NCBI GenBank assembly: GCA_031272805.1
Contig: JAISTC010000208.1
Location: 1-32,786, forward strand
Length of the DNA stretch: 32,786 nt
Reading direction: 5' to 3'
Source: Propionibacteriaceae bacterium
GTDB lineage: Bacteria; Actinomycetota; Actinomycetes; Propionibacteriales; Propionibacteriaceae
In this document: positions 23,842 through 31,667 of the stretch, piece by piece
How the letters are laid out: each line of letters starts with the position of its first letter
Numbering within the stretch: position 1 is the first letter of the stretch
Notes under the pieces: generated by a model
Database searches by the model: none
The model's input: the letters and a program-made list of their open reading frames with translations, nothing else
Told to the model about the DNA's origin: nothing
Position numbers and translations under genes: made by a program

Positions 23842-24858
23842 TCACGCGCGGGGCTGGACGCCTGTGCTCTCCCGGGGTACGAGTGTGTGGGGCGCCACGA
23901 CATCACGAGCGGGCAAGTCCGGGGTGTCGATCCGGGCGGCCAGGGCGGCCACCGCGTGGTCGGCGATGAAAGCGGTGTCCAAGGAGACCGTGGACAACGA
24001 CGGCCGGGCGAAACGCCCCTCGTCGATGTCATCGATGCCGATCACGGCGATATCCTCCGGCACGCTCAGACCCGAGTCGAACACTGCACGGATCGCCCCC
24101 ATGGCCAAGAGATCGGAATAGCAGAAGATGGCGTCCGGCGGGTCCACCCCGGCGATGAGAGCGGCGGCGGCGTGATAGCCGTCCTGGCGGCTGTAGTGGG
24201 CGGCCGGCCGAACTTGCTCGGGGGCCGCGGCCAGGCCCGCTGCGGCCAGGGCCCGCGTGAATCCCTCCGTCCGTTGCAGAGGGGTCTCAAAGTCCTCGTC
24301 TGGCTGAGTGCCGATGGCCGCCAACCGGCGGCGGCCGAGGGACAGGAGATGCGCCGTGGCGTCGAACGCAGCCTGGACGTTGTCGATGGCCACATGGTCG
24401 AAGCGGCCGTCGAACTTGTGCTCTCCCAACAGGATCAACGGGTGCCCCGGGTCGACGCCGACCAGGTCGTCGGCCGTGGCCAAGGGGCAAAAGAGGACGC
24501 CGTCAAACAGCAGGGTCCGGTCGCTGCCACGCAACAGGTCACGCTGTCGGCCACGGTCGTGACCGGTCTGGTCGACCATGACGTGGAAGCCGGCCAGGCT
24601 GGCCGCCCGGATGACCTCGCGGGCCAACTGGGAGAAGTAAGGGACGTCGATCTCCGGCACGACCAGGCCGAGGAGGCCAGTTCTGCCCGTGCGGAGGCGC
24701 CGGGCCACCGGGTTCGGGCGGTAGCCCAGCTCGTCGATGGCCCTCTGGACCCGGGCCTTCATGGTGGAGGACACGTGCGCGTAATCGGCGACCACGTTGG
24801 ACACGGTGCGGATAGAGACGCCGGCGCGTTCGGCGACGTCGCGGAGAGTCGCGGCCAA
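23842..24858 (-). CDS. LacI-family regulator of the adjacent sugar cassette
   Basis: 338-residue repressor with an N-terminal HTH ([23 protein letters not shown]), the hinge with [26 protein letters not shown], and a sugar-sensing domain ([56 protein letters not shown]). The start is a TTG at 24858 preceded by GGGAGG 5 nt away; no ATG or GTG fits. It diverges from the ABC transporter/GH2 cassette, and two palindromic sites in the 102-bp spacer are its likely operators. The inducer is probably a sugar released by the GH2 enzyme. Confidence 0.9.
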   Translation of the reverse strand: MAATLRDVAERAGVSIRTVSNVVADYAHVSSTMKARVQRAIDELGYRPNPVARRLRTGRTGLLGLVVPEIDVPYFSQLAREVIRAASLAGFHVMVDQTGHDRGRQRDLLRGSDRTLLFDGVLFCPLATADDLVGVDPGHPLILLGEHKFDGRFDHVAIDNVQAAFDATAHLLSLGRRRLAAIGTQPDEDFETPLQRTEGFTRALAAAGLAAAPEQVRPAAHYSRQDGYHAAAALIAGVDPPDAIFCYSDLLAMGAIRAVFDSGLSVPEDIAVIGIDDIDEGRFARPSLSTVSLDTAFIADHAVAALAARIDTPDLPARDVVAPHTLVPRESTGVQPRA

Positions 24859-24884
24859 GGGAACCTCCCTGGGATGTTGACGCT

Positions 24885-24890
24885 ACTTTA
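24885..24890 (-). promoter_or_regulatory. -10 element of the LacI gene
   Basis: TAAAGT on the minus strand lies 27 nt upstream of the TTG start and overlaps operator 1, consistent with autoregulation. The -35 region is poor. Confidence 0.4.
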
Positions 24891-24903
24891 CAACGTTAGC
24901 AAA
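24887..24903. promoter_or_regulatory. Operator 1 of the sugar cassette
   Basis: TTTACAACGTTAGCAAA, an imperfect LacI-type palindrome with a central AACGTT and TTRC/GCAA ends. It covers the -10 of the LacI gene and the -35 of the transporter promoter. Confidence 0.65.
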
Positions 24904-24916
24904 CGGATGGTAGCCT
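24887..24916 (+). promoter_or_regulatory. Promoter of the sugar transporter cassette
   Basis: TTTACA (24887-24892, 5 of 6 matches to the -35 consensus), an 18-nt spacer and TAGCCT (24911-24916) as -10. The start would fall near 24923, inside operator 2, leaving a leader of about 38 nt with an AAAGGAG ribosome site. Confidence 0.5.
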
Positions 24917-24917
24917 C

Positions 24918-24933
24918 TTGCATACGTTGGCAA
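24918..24933. promoter_or_regulatory. Operator 2 of the sugar cassette
   Basis: TTGCATACGTTGGCAA: arms TTGC and GCAA around an ACGT-containing centre. Its sequence matches operator 1 in layout, and its centre is about 31 bp away, close to three helical turns, on the predicted transcription start. Confidence 0.65.
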
Positions 24934-24960
24934 AGAAGCCTCCTAGCTCAAAGGAGCGTC

Positions 24961-26373
24961 ATGACGCACACACCCACCCACCGATGGGCCGGACTCGCCG
25001 TCCTCGCCCTAGCCCTGAGCTCCCTGTCCGCCTGCGGGCCCGACATCACCAACGACGACTCGTCGGACGCCGCCACGACCGGCACGGCGACGACCAGCGT
25101 GACCGACGACCAGACGGCCCCCGCCGACCCGACCAAGCTCCAGGCGCCAACCGATGCCTCGCCCAGCGGCGAAATCACGATCTGGGACCGCTCCGGCGAC
25201 CTGTTCGAGGTCTTCGACGCGGTCATCGCCAAGTTCAACGCCAAGTACCCCGGCATCACGGTCCACCACGAGGCGGTCGACATCTCGGCCAAACTGCAGA
25301 ACACACTGATCACAGGGACGGACGTGCCGGACGGCGTGTTCCTCGACGATGCCTACGTGGCCGGCTACAAGGACTACCTCTGGGACCTGAGCGACGTGCT
25401 CGCCCCGTATGTCGACGACATTGCGCGCCAGAAGATCGATGTCAACACGGTCGCCGGCGGCATCTACGGCGTGCCCTACGACCTAGACCCCGGGCTGTTG
25501 TTCTACAACGAGACCGCGCTCGCCGAGGCAGGCATCGACGCGACCCGCATCGAAACCTATGACGACCTCCTCGCGGCGGCCCAGCAGTACCAGGAGTACC
25601 GCCCCAGCGCGAAACCGATCCATCTGGAGCAGGGCGCCTGGCTCGGCCAGCTTCAACTCGAGATGTACGCCAACCAATTCGGTACCTCGATGGCTGACCC
25701 CAACGGGCAACTCCGCCTGAACTCGCCCGCCTACCTCCAGATCCTGACCTGGCTGGACGAGGTGCAGAAGCAGGGCCTGGGTACGCGGGCCGAGTATCTG
25801 ACCCCCAGCGATATCGGCGCGCTGGAAGCGCGAGACGAGGTCTTCTACCCCTGGGCCATCTGGTTCGACTTCGCGCCACAGCAGCAATTGCCTGAGACAG
25901 CCGGCGAGTGGCGGGCCATGCAGCTTCCCGCCTGGGAAGCCGGCGGCGCTCGTGGCGGGGCCATGGGCGGGTCCTCCTTCATCCTGCCCAAAGAAGGGAA
26001 GAACTCCCAGCTAGCCTGGCTGTTCTACGAGTTCCTCATGTTCGACGAAACCGGCTATGCGGCGGTCTACGGGCCGAACGACGTGTACCCGGGCGGCATC
26101 AACACGTCCATCCCGGCCTACGAGCCGGCGGCGGACCCGGCGAAACCGCTCTTCCAGCCGGTCGAAGCCCTCGGCAACCAGGACCTTTGGACCATCGCGA
26201 TCGAGGCCGGCCGGGCCATCCCAGGAGGCTCGCCCACCCCGACATGGTGGGACGGCGCGGTCGAGTACCTCGGCAACAACGTCCAGAAGATGCTCGACGG
26301 GACGATGACGCCCCAGGAGGTCTTGGACCAGTCCGCCGCCGACATTCAGTCCAACCTGATCGACCGCCAGTAG
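24961..26373 (+). CDS. Sugar ABC transporter substrate-binding lipoprotein
   Basis: Extracellular solute-binding protein (SBP family 1, CUT1 type) that captures an oligosaccharide or glycoside. 470 residues. The signal peptide MTHTPTHRWAGLAVLALALSSLSAC ends in a lipobox with C25; an Asp/Thr/Ser-rich linker follows to about residue 60. The mature domain contains ITIWDRSGDLFEVFDAVIAKFNAKYPGI, the GIYGVPYDLDPGLLFYN segment typical of CUT1 proteins, and GGSSFILPKEGKNSQLAWLFYEFLM. The start ATG follows AAAGGAG. First gene of the cassette; the ligand is unknown but likely a beta-linked sugar, given the GH2 gene downstream. Confidence 0.9.
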   Translation: MTHTPTHRWAGLAVLALALSSLSACGPDITNDDSSDAATTGTATTSVTDDQTAPADPTKLQAPTDASPSGEITIWDRSGDLFEVFDAVIAKFNAKYPGITVHHEAVDISAKLQNTLITGTDVPDGVFLDDAYVAGYKDYLWDLSDVLAPYVDDIARQKIDVNTVAGGIYGVPYDLDPGLLFYNETALAEAGIDATRIETYDDLLAAAQQYQEYRPSAKPIHLEQGAWLGQLQLEMYANQFGTSMADPNGQLRLNSPAYLQILTWLDEVQKQGLGTRAEYLTPSDIGALEARDEVFYPWAIWFDFAPQQQLPETAGEWRAMQLPAWEAGGARGGAMGGSSFILPKEGKNSQLAWLFYEFLMFDETGYAAVYGPNDVYPGGINTSIPAYEPAADPAKPLFQPVEALGNQDLWTIAIEAGRAIPGGSPTPTWWDGAVEYLGNNVQKMLDGTMTPQEVLDQSAADIQSNLIDRQ

Positions 26374-26402
26374 CGCGTCCGGACAGACGCCAGGAGAGCC
26401 CC

Positions 26403-27323
26403 GTGTCCGCCACCGTTGCCCCAGTCCAGGCCCGTTCTGCGGTCCCGGCGCGGCGGTGGCGGCGCGTTCTCCGGCGCCGGTCGTGGCCATACATCTTTGT
26501 TACCCCGTTCGTCGCCGTGTTCGCGGCCTTCAGCGTCTACCCCATGGTGTTCACGCTCAGGCTGAGTTTCACGAAGTGGCGGGGTACGGGAGCAGCCCAA
26601 TGGGTCGGCTGGGACAACTACACCTACCTTCTCACCAACCCGTCGTTCTGGGCTTCGCTGAAGAATTCCGCCGTCTTGTGGCTCCTCGTCGTCCCCGCGC
26701 AGATGGCCCTGGCCCTGGCCATCGCCGTCCTCCTCAACCACGCGGCACTACGGCTTAGGAACCTCTACCGCGTGGCCATCATCATCCCGTTCGTCACGCC
26801 CCTAGTCGCCGTGGCCCAAATCTGGATCGTCCTCTTCGACCAGGACTACGGCGCCGTCAACAGCGTGCTGGGCGCTCTGGGCCTGCCGCACGTCGGCTGG
26901 CTCGTCACGAGCCAGTGGGCCAAGCCGACCCTGGCTCTCCTCTTCATCTGGAAGACGACCGGCTTCATCATGATCATCCTGCTGTCCGGGCTCCAGGCGA
27001 TCGACCCGGCCTACTACGAGGCCGCCGCCATCGACGGCGCGTCCCGGCTCCAGCAGGTCACGGCTATCACCCTGCCGCTGCTCCGGCGGACCCTGATGTT
27101 CGCGGTCGTGATGCAGACATTGGCAGTTTTCCAGATGTTCACGGAACCCTACGTCGTCACCAAGGGCGGCCCCTACAGTTCCACCACCACGGCGGGCCTC
27201 TATCTCTATAACCACATCAACCGGGCCGATCTCGGCACGGGCTCGGCCAACTCGTTCCTACTCGTCGTCATCGTCATGGGGCTGTCCCTCATCTTCGTCC
27301 GCCTGCTGAGGCCGAAGGACTAG
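26403..27323 (+). CDS. Sugar ABC transporter permease (MalF/UgpA-like)
   Basis: Inner-membrane permease of the CUT1 importer. 306 residues, six predicted helices (first near 30-52). The EAA loop that docks the ATPase is clear: EAAAIDGASRLQQVTAITLPLL. The GTG at 26403 follows CAGGAGAG; the longer frame in front overlaps the binding-protein gene and is rejected. It lies 29 bp after the lipoprotein gene and 4 bp before the second permease. Confidence 0.92.
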   Translation: MSATVAPVQARSAVPARRWRRVLRRRSWPYIFVTPFVAVFAAFSVYPMVFTLRLSFTKWRGTGAAQWVGWDNYTYLLTNPSFWASLKNSAVLWLLVVPAQMALALAIAVLLNHAALRLRNLYRVAIIIPFVTPLVAVAQIWIVLFDQDYGAVNSVLGALGLPHVGWLVTSQWAKPTLALLFIWKTTGFIMIILLSGLQAIDPAYYEAAAIDGASRLQQVTAITLPLLRRTLMFAVVMQTLAVFQMFTEPYVVTKGGPYSSTTTAGLYLYNHINRADLGTGSANSFLLVVIVMGLSLIFVRLLRPKD

Positions 27324-27327
27324 TTTC

Positions 27328-28194
27328 ATGACCGCTTCCACCCGCCACCACCGCCGCGCCGCCCTCACGGGCAGCCACCTGTTCTTGGCCACCGTCACGC
27401 TGGGGTTCCTGGCTCCTGTGGTGTGGGCGCTCGTGTCCGCGTTCAAACAGCCAGCCGCCATCATCCAGCAGCCGCTCGACCTCTTCAGTTCGGGCTTCAC
27501 ACTGGCCAATTACCAGCGCATGTTCGAGGACGTGCCGATCGGCCACGGTTTCCTCAACACCGCCATCGTCCTTGTGACCAAGGGCACGATCACGCTGCTG
27601 GGCGCGCCGTTGGCGGCCTTTGGTTTCGCCAAGTACCGCTTCCCTGGCCAGAACCTCTTGTTCGGCGCCGTCCTGGTCACGCTGATGCTGCCGATGATCG
27701 TCCTCATCATCCCGCTCCTGCTGGAAATGAAGGCACTCAACTGGGTCAACACCTACCAGGCCCTCATCCTGCCCGGCTCGGTCGACGCGTTCGCCATCTT
27801 CTGGATGCGCCAGGTCATCGCTGCCGTGCCCGACGAACTGCTGGACGCCGGACGAATCGACGGCTGCGGCGAGTTCGGCCTGTTCTGGCGCATTGTCCTG
27901 CCCGCCATCCGGCCCGGCCTGGCCGGCCTCGGCGTGCTGACGATCATGAACATCTACAACGACTTCGTCTGGCCTGTCGTCGTGGCCAGCTCATCAAGGA
28001 TGGCCACCCTGCAGGTCGTCTTGTCGACATTGGCCCAGAACATCTCCGGCCATCGCATCTCGGCCGATTACGCCACTGTCACGGGCGAGTTGCTGGCCGC
28101 CAGCTCCGTCGCCCTCGTCCCGCTCCTCGTCCTGTTCATCGGCCTTCAGAAACACTTCATCAACGGCATCCTGGCCGGCTCCGTCAAGGGCTGA
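27328..28194 (+). CDS. Sugar ABC transporter permease (MalG/UgpE-like)
   Basis: Second membrane subunit of the importer. 288 residues with about six helices, FFLNTAIV-like GHGFLNTAIVLV, AFGFAKYRFPGQNLLF and an EAA-type loop DAGRIDGCGEFGLFWRIVLPAIRPGL, in which the usual E-A-A is D-A-G with the conserved following Gly kept. Spacing to the first permease is 4 bp with GAAGGA upstream of the ATG. No ATPase gene follows, so the importer presumably borrows a shared MsiK-type ATPase. Confidence 0.92.
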   Translation: MTASTRHHRRAALTGSHLFLATVTLGFLAPVVWALVSAFKQPAAIIQQPLDLFSSGFTLANYQRMFEDVPIGHGFLNTAIVLVTKGTITLLGAPLAAFGFAKYRFPGQNLLFGAVLVTLMLPMIVLIIPLLLEMKALNWVNTYQALILPGSVDAFAIFWMRQVIAAVPDELLDAGRIDGCGEFGLFWRIVLPAIRPGLAGLGVLTIMNIYNDFVWPVVVASSSRMATLQVVLSTLAQNISGHRISADYATVTGELLAASSVALVPLLVLFIGLQKHFINGILAGSVKG

Positions 28195-28219
28195 CCAGGC
28201 TCCCCACGAAAGACCAGCC

Positions 28220-30253
28220 ATGCCTCAACCACTGCCACGACCCGAGTACCCCAGGCCCGACCGCGACCGGTCGGACCGGTGGGCCTGCCTCAACGGAACC
28301 TGGTACCTGGAGCCCGAATGGGGCCCAGCCGGGCCGATTACGGTGCCGTTCGCCTGGGAGACCCGAGCCTCTGGGGTCGGCCGCAGTTGGCTCGAGCACG
28401 CAACGTACCGCCGCGAGATCGAGATCCCAGACTGGGCCCAGGCACGCGTGTTCCTCTGCTTCGGGGCCGTGTGGTACCGGGCCACGGTTTGGCTCGACGG
28501 GCAGGTCCTGGGTTCGCACGAAGGCGGTCACACCCCATTCGAGTTCGATGTCACGGACCTGGTCAATCCGGGCAGAACGGCCACCCTCACAGTGGCGGTC
28601 GACGCGCCCGCCGACAAACACGACCTACCCCACGGCAAACAACGGTCCATCCCCCGGGATGATTACGATGGAGTCTGTTTCACTCCCACCTCGGGCATCT
28701 GGCAAACGGTTTGGCTCGAGGCCCGGGGCCGGACGTACGTCAGGGACCTGCGTGTCTCCGGGGATCACCTCGACTCGTTCCACGTCGACGGCCGCCTCGC
28801 CGGCGACAGCCCGGACGGCACCTCTGTCCGCCTGACCGGGCCTGGCGTCGAGGCCACATTCGTGTCCGACGCCGCGGGCGCCTTCGCCGGTGATATCCCG
28901 GTCGCCTACCCCCGGCTCTGGTCGCCGGGGGACCCCTTCGTTTACGACCTGACCGCCACCGTCGGCCACGGCGGCGCGGCCGACCGGGTCACGGTCACCG
29001 CCGGGCTGCGGCGGGTCGAGACGCGCGGCGAACACCTGTTTCTCAACGGCGAGCGGCTCTACCTCCGCGGAGTTCTCGACCAGGGTTACTGGCCGGGCAC
29101 CGGCCTCACCGCCCCCACCGACCAAGCCCTGCGCGCCGACCTGGCCCTCGCCCGGGACTTCGGCTACAACCTGGTCCGCAAGCACATCAAGCTCGAGGAT
29201 CCCCGGTGGCTCGACCACGCCGACCGGCTGGGGCTGCTGACCTGGTGCGAGCCGCCAGGGCCCAGCCGCTACTCACCCGCCGCCGCGCAGGCGTTCCTCG
29301 ATCAACTCCCCGACTGGGTCGCCCGGGATGTCAACCACCCCTCCGTGATCATCTGGGGCTTGTACAACGAGGAGTGGGGGCTGGACTGGGACATCCCCGG
29401 ACGGCCGGAACTGGCGGCCGCGGCGCGTGACACCTTCGACCGGCTCGCCGCGCTTGATCACAGCCGTCCTATCATCGACAACTCCGGTTGGTCCCATGTG
29501 AAGACTGATCTGGTCGACTGGCACCACTACGACGACGACCCGGGCCGATGGGCCACGACCGTCGCGGCCTTGGCTGCCGGCGACGCCGACTCGTTCCCCG
29601 TGACGCTCGGCCCCGGGTTCACGGTCGAAAAAGGCCTCTACGCCGACGAGGGCCTGCCCCGGCAAGGGCTGCCGCTCCTGAACAGCGAATACGGCGGCGG
29701 CTTCGGCCACTTGGAGCGGGCCTGGCTGCTCCGCTGGCAGACTCAAGAGTTGCGCCGCCACGACCGCATCGCAGGCTATGTGTACACGGAACTCACCGAC
29801 GTCGAGCACGAAGCGGTCGGTCTGGCGGACGCTTGGCGTGAGCCCAAGGACTCCGCCCAACTCGACCTCGCCGCCGTCAACGCCGACACCGTCCTCGTCG
29901 TGGACGTCACACCTGCCGCCCCTGGAGCTGACATCCCTCTCCCCGAGTCGCCGTTGGCCGTGGCCGTCCACGTCTCCCATCACGGGCGCGCACCGACCAC
30001 GGGAACACTCTGCGCCGCCTGGGCGGCGGCCGGGTCGGCTCTGGGAGACGACATGACAGCCGACGTCGTGGTGCCTGTTCCCGCCGTGGCGCCGTTCGAA
30101 TTGTCCCCCGCCATCACCGTCACGGTGCCACCGCCCGGCCGCCCCGCGCGCCTCCACCTCTGGCTGGAGCACCAGGGCAAGCGCCTTGCCCACACGTTTG
30201 TCGACGCAGGACCAACGCGCCAACCGGGACGTCCGGCCGCCCTCCGTGGATGA
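28220..30253 (+). CDS. Glycoside hydrolase family 2 protein
   Basis: Retaining beta-glycosidase of family GH2 (beta-galactosidase, glucuronidase or mannosidase branches; specificity not decidable). 677 residues without signal peptide, so it acts on imported sugars. The layout is an N-terminal sugar-binding jelly roll (about 20-170, with WLDGQVLGSHEGGHTPFEFDVT), an Ig-like domain (about 175-265), the TIM barrel (about 270-560) and a C-terminal beta region. Acid/base E384 is in LYNEEW, nucleophile E490 in LLNSEYGG. The start ATG is 25 bp after the permease stop with a weak ribosome site. Last gene of the cassette. Confidence 0.88.
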   Translation: MPQPLPRPEYPRPDRDRSDRWACLNGTWYLEPEWGPAGPITVPFAWETRASGVGRSWLEHATYRREIEIPDWAQARVFLCFGAVWYRATVWLDGQVLGSHEGGHTPFEFDVTDLVNPGRTATLTVAVDAPADKHDLPHGKQRSIPRDDYDGVCFTPTSGIWQTVWLEARGRTYVRDLRVSGDHLDSFHVDGRLAGDSPDGTSVRLTGPGVEATFVSDAAGAFAGDIPVAYPRLWSPGDPFVYDLTATVGHGGAADRVTVTAGLRRVETRGEHLFLNGERLYLRGVLDQGYWPGTGLTAPTDQALRADLALARDFGYNLVRKHIKLEDPRWLDHADRLGLLTWCEPPGPSRYSPAAAQAFLDQLPDWVARDVNHPSVIIWGLYNEEWGLDWDIPGRPELAAAARDTFDRLAALDHSRPIIDNSGWSHVKTDLVDWHHYDDDPGRWATTVAALAAGDADSFPVTLGPGFTVEKGLYADEGLPRQGLPLLNSEYGGGFGHLERAWLLRWQTQELRRHDRIAGYVYTELTDVEHEAVGLADAWREPKDSAQLDLAAVNADTVLVVDVTPAAPGADIPLPESPLAVAVHVSHHGRAPTTGTLCAAWAAAGSALGDDMTADVVVPVPAVAPFELSPAITVTVPPPGRPARLHLWLEHQGKRLAHTFVDAGPTRQPGRPAALRG

Positions 30254-30262
30254 CCGGGCCAA

Positions 30263-30302
30263 GGGTGGCGTGGGTCGAATGCCAACGTGGCCCACGCCAC
30301 CC
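30263..30302 (+). terminator. Strong terminator hairpin after the GH2 gene
   Basis: Perfect 12-bp arms GGGTGGCGTGGG (30263-30274) and CCCACGCCACCC (30291-30302) with a 16-nt loop, 10 bp past the GH2 stop. Very stable; no T-run. It should isolate the ATPase gene from the sugar cassette. Confidence 0.7.
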
Positions 30303-30370
30303 GGCCGCGGCAGCCCGGGCCCCGGACCGCACGACAAGTCCAGGTCGGCTGAGGGTCAGCCACCCGTCAC

Positions 30371-30450
30371 GACCGTGAAGAAGTGTCCCGGAATGTACCG
30401 ATGTGTACCCAATGGTGAAAGATGGTGAACGATGGTGAAAGAATGTACCT
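30371..30450. repeat. Array of 10-bp-phased repeats upstream of the ATPase gene
   Basis: Eight consecutive 10-mers of two types. Type B (GATGGTGAAA-like) occurs at 30371 (degenerate), 30411, 30421 and 30431; type A (GAATGTACCG-like, core TGTACC) at 30381, 30391, 30401 and 30441. Order is B A A A B B B A, ending exactly at the GTG start. Identities between the best copies are 9 of 10. The period equals about one helical turn. Confidence 0.8.
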
Positions 30451-31563
30451 GTGAGCAATCCATTCACCCCAACGTTCGGGGTCACGCCGCCGCTGCTCGT
30501 CGGGCGCGACGCTGAGATCTCGGCCCTCAACCGCGCCTTGTCCGCCGGTCCCGGCGACCCCGCCCGCGCGATCGTCTGCACGGGCGCGCGCGGCACGGGC
30601 AAGACGGTCCTCCTTAATGCCCTGGAGGACACGGCCCGCGACTCTGGTTGGGCCGTGGTCTCCGTCACCGCCCACCCCGGGCTGGCCGACGAACTCACCC
30701 AGACCGTCCTGCCGCCGCTCTTGGCCGCGCACGGGGTAGACGAGTTCACGAGCCACGTCACTGGCGCCTCGGCCAGCGTCCTGGGCGTGGGGGCCAGCGT
30801 CTCTCGCAGCGTGACTGAGCGCTACCCCTTCACGCCGTCGCTGCGCTCCGAGTTGACCGATCTGGCCACTGCCCTGGGTCTCCGGGGCAAGGGCGTGTTC
30901 ATCAGCCTCGACGAGGTCCACCGCGCCCGCCGGACGGATCTGGAACCCCTCTTCCACGCAGTCCAACATGCCTTCCGCGAAGGACTGCCCGTGGCCTTCG
31001 CCGCCGCCGGCCTCCCTGCCGCCGTGCACGCGATCCTCAACGACGACGTGTTGACGTTCCTGCGCCGGGCCCAAAGGTGGACTCTCGGCGACCTGCCCGA
31101 GCCCCTCGTGGCCGAGGCGCTCCGTGGCCCGATCGCCCTGGCCGGACGCACGATCAGCCAGGCCGCCCTTGACCTTGCGGTCGAGACGGTCCACGGCTAC
31201 CCGTTCCTCATCCAGGTGGTCGGCTTCGAACTGTGGTCGGCCCAACCGGACTCCGCCGAGATCAGCCTCCGTCAAGCGCGGGCGGCCGTGCCACGGGCCA
31301 TCGACGCCGCCCATCGCCTCGTCCACGACCCCGCGCTGCGCGACCTGTCGCCAGGCGATCGCGCATTCCTGACCGCGATGGCCGTCGACCCGGAGGGACC
31401 CACGACCGTGGCAGACATCGCAGAGCGCCTCAACGCGAGCCGCGGCCACGTCAACAAGTACCGGGCCCGCCTCATCGCCGCGGAAGTCATCGAACCGTCC
31501 GGCCGCGGCCAAGTCGACTTCGCGCTGCCGTTCCTCCGCGACTACCTCCGCCAGACCGCCTGA
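30451..31563 (+). CDS. AAA/STAND-like ATPase with C-terminal winged helix
   Basis: 370-residue ATP-binding protein of the Orc1/Cdc6- or STAND-like type often found as solitary genes in actinobacteria. Walker A is GARGTGKT at 45-52; Walker B is VFISLDEVH with D154 and E155. The sensor/lid helices follow (RAQRWTLGDLPEPLVAEAL), and about residues 305-365 form a winged helix (TTVADIAERLNASRGHVNKYRARLIAAEVIEPSGRGQVDFALPFLRDYL). This suggests a DNA-binding ATPase, possibly regulating itself through the repeats that abut its GTG start. There is no ribosome site. No partner gene is obvious. The biological role is unknown. Confidence 0.8.
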   Translation: MSNPFTPTFGVTPPLLVGRDAEISALNRALSAGPGDPARAIVCTGARGTGKTVLLNALEDTARDSGWAVVSVTAHPGLADELTQTVLPPLLAAHGVDEFTSHVTGASASVLGVGASVSRSVTERYPFTPSLRSELTDLATALGLRGKGVFISLDEVHRARRTDLEPLFHAVQHAFREGLPVAFAAAGLPAAVHAILNDDVLTFLRRAQRWTLGDLPEPLVAEALRGPIALAGRTISQAALDLAVETVHGYPFLIQVVGFELWSAQPDSAEISLRQARAAVPRAIDAAHRLVHDPALRDLSPGDRAFLTAMAVDPEGPTTVADIAERLNASRGHVNKYRARLIAAEVIEPSGRGQVDFALPFLRDYLRQTA

Positions 31564-31596
31564 CCGGCCTCGCGCAACGGCCTCCGTCGCTGTCAC

Positions 31597-31649
31597 TCGA
31601 TAAGAAGTTGCTGAGCTTCGATATGTTCTTATTGATTATCGATAAGAAC
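31597..31649. promoter_or_regulatory. 21-bp-phased operator of the DUF2975/XRE unit
   Basis: TCGATAAGAA at 31597-31606 and 31639-31648 and the related TCGATATG at 31618-31625 are spaced exactly 21 bp apart, two helical turns. The rightmost part is also a 25-bp palindrome (31625-31649, arms GTTCTTAT and ATAAGAAC, one internal mismatch). It overlaps the -35 of the promoter. The AT-rich composition stands out from the surroundings. The XRE protein of the unit is the probable ligand. Confidence 0.75.
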
Positions 31650-31660
31650 GTGTCTATGAT
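31632..31660 (+). promoter_or_regulatory. Near-consensus leaderless promoter of the DUF2975/XRE unit
   Basis: TTGATT (31632-31637), exactly 17 nt, then TATGAT (31655-31660). The expected start, 7-8 nt downstream, coincides with the ATG at 31668. This is the best sigma70-type promoter in the window. Confidence 0.75.
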
Positions 31661-31667
31661 CGGCCCT

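Noticed and set aside
23887-26373. 828-residue version of the sugar-binding lipoprotein
   Set aside because: The first 350 codons are antisense to the LacI gene; the real start has a ribosome site and signal peptide at 24961.
30411-30440. CRISPR-like repeats
   Set aside because: The units are 10 bp, contiguous and without spacers; there are no cas genes.
30371-30450. Replication origin with iterons plus initiator ATPase
   Set aside because: No AT-rich melting region, DnaA boxes or partition genes are near; the repeats abut the start codon, which fits a regulatory region better.
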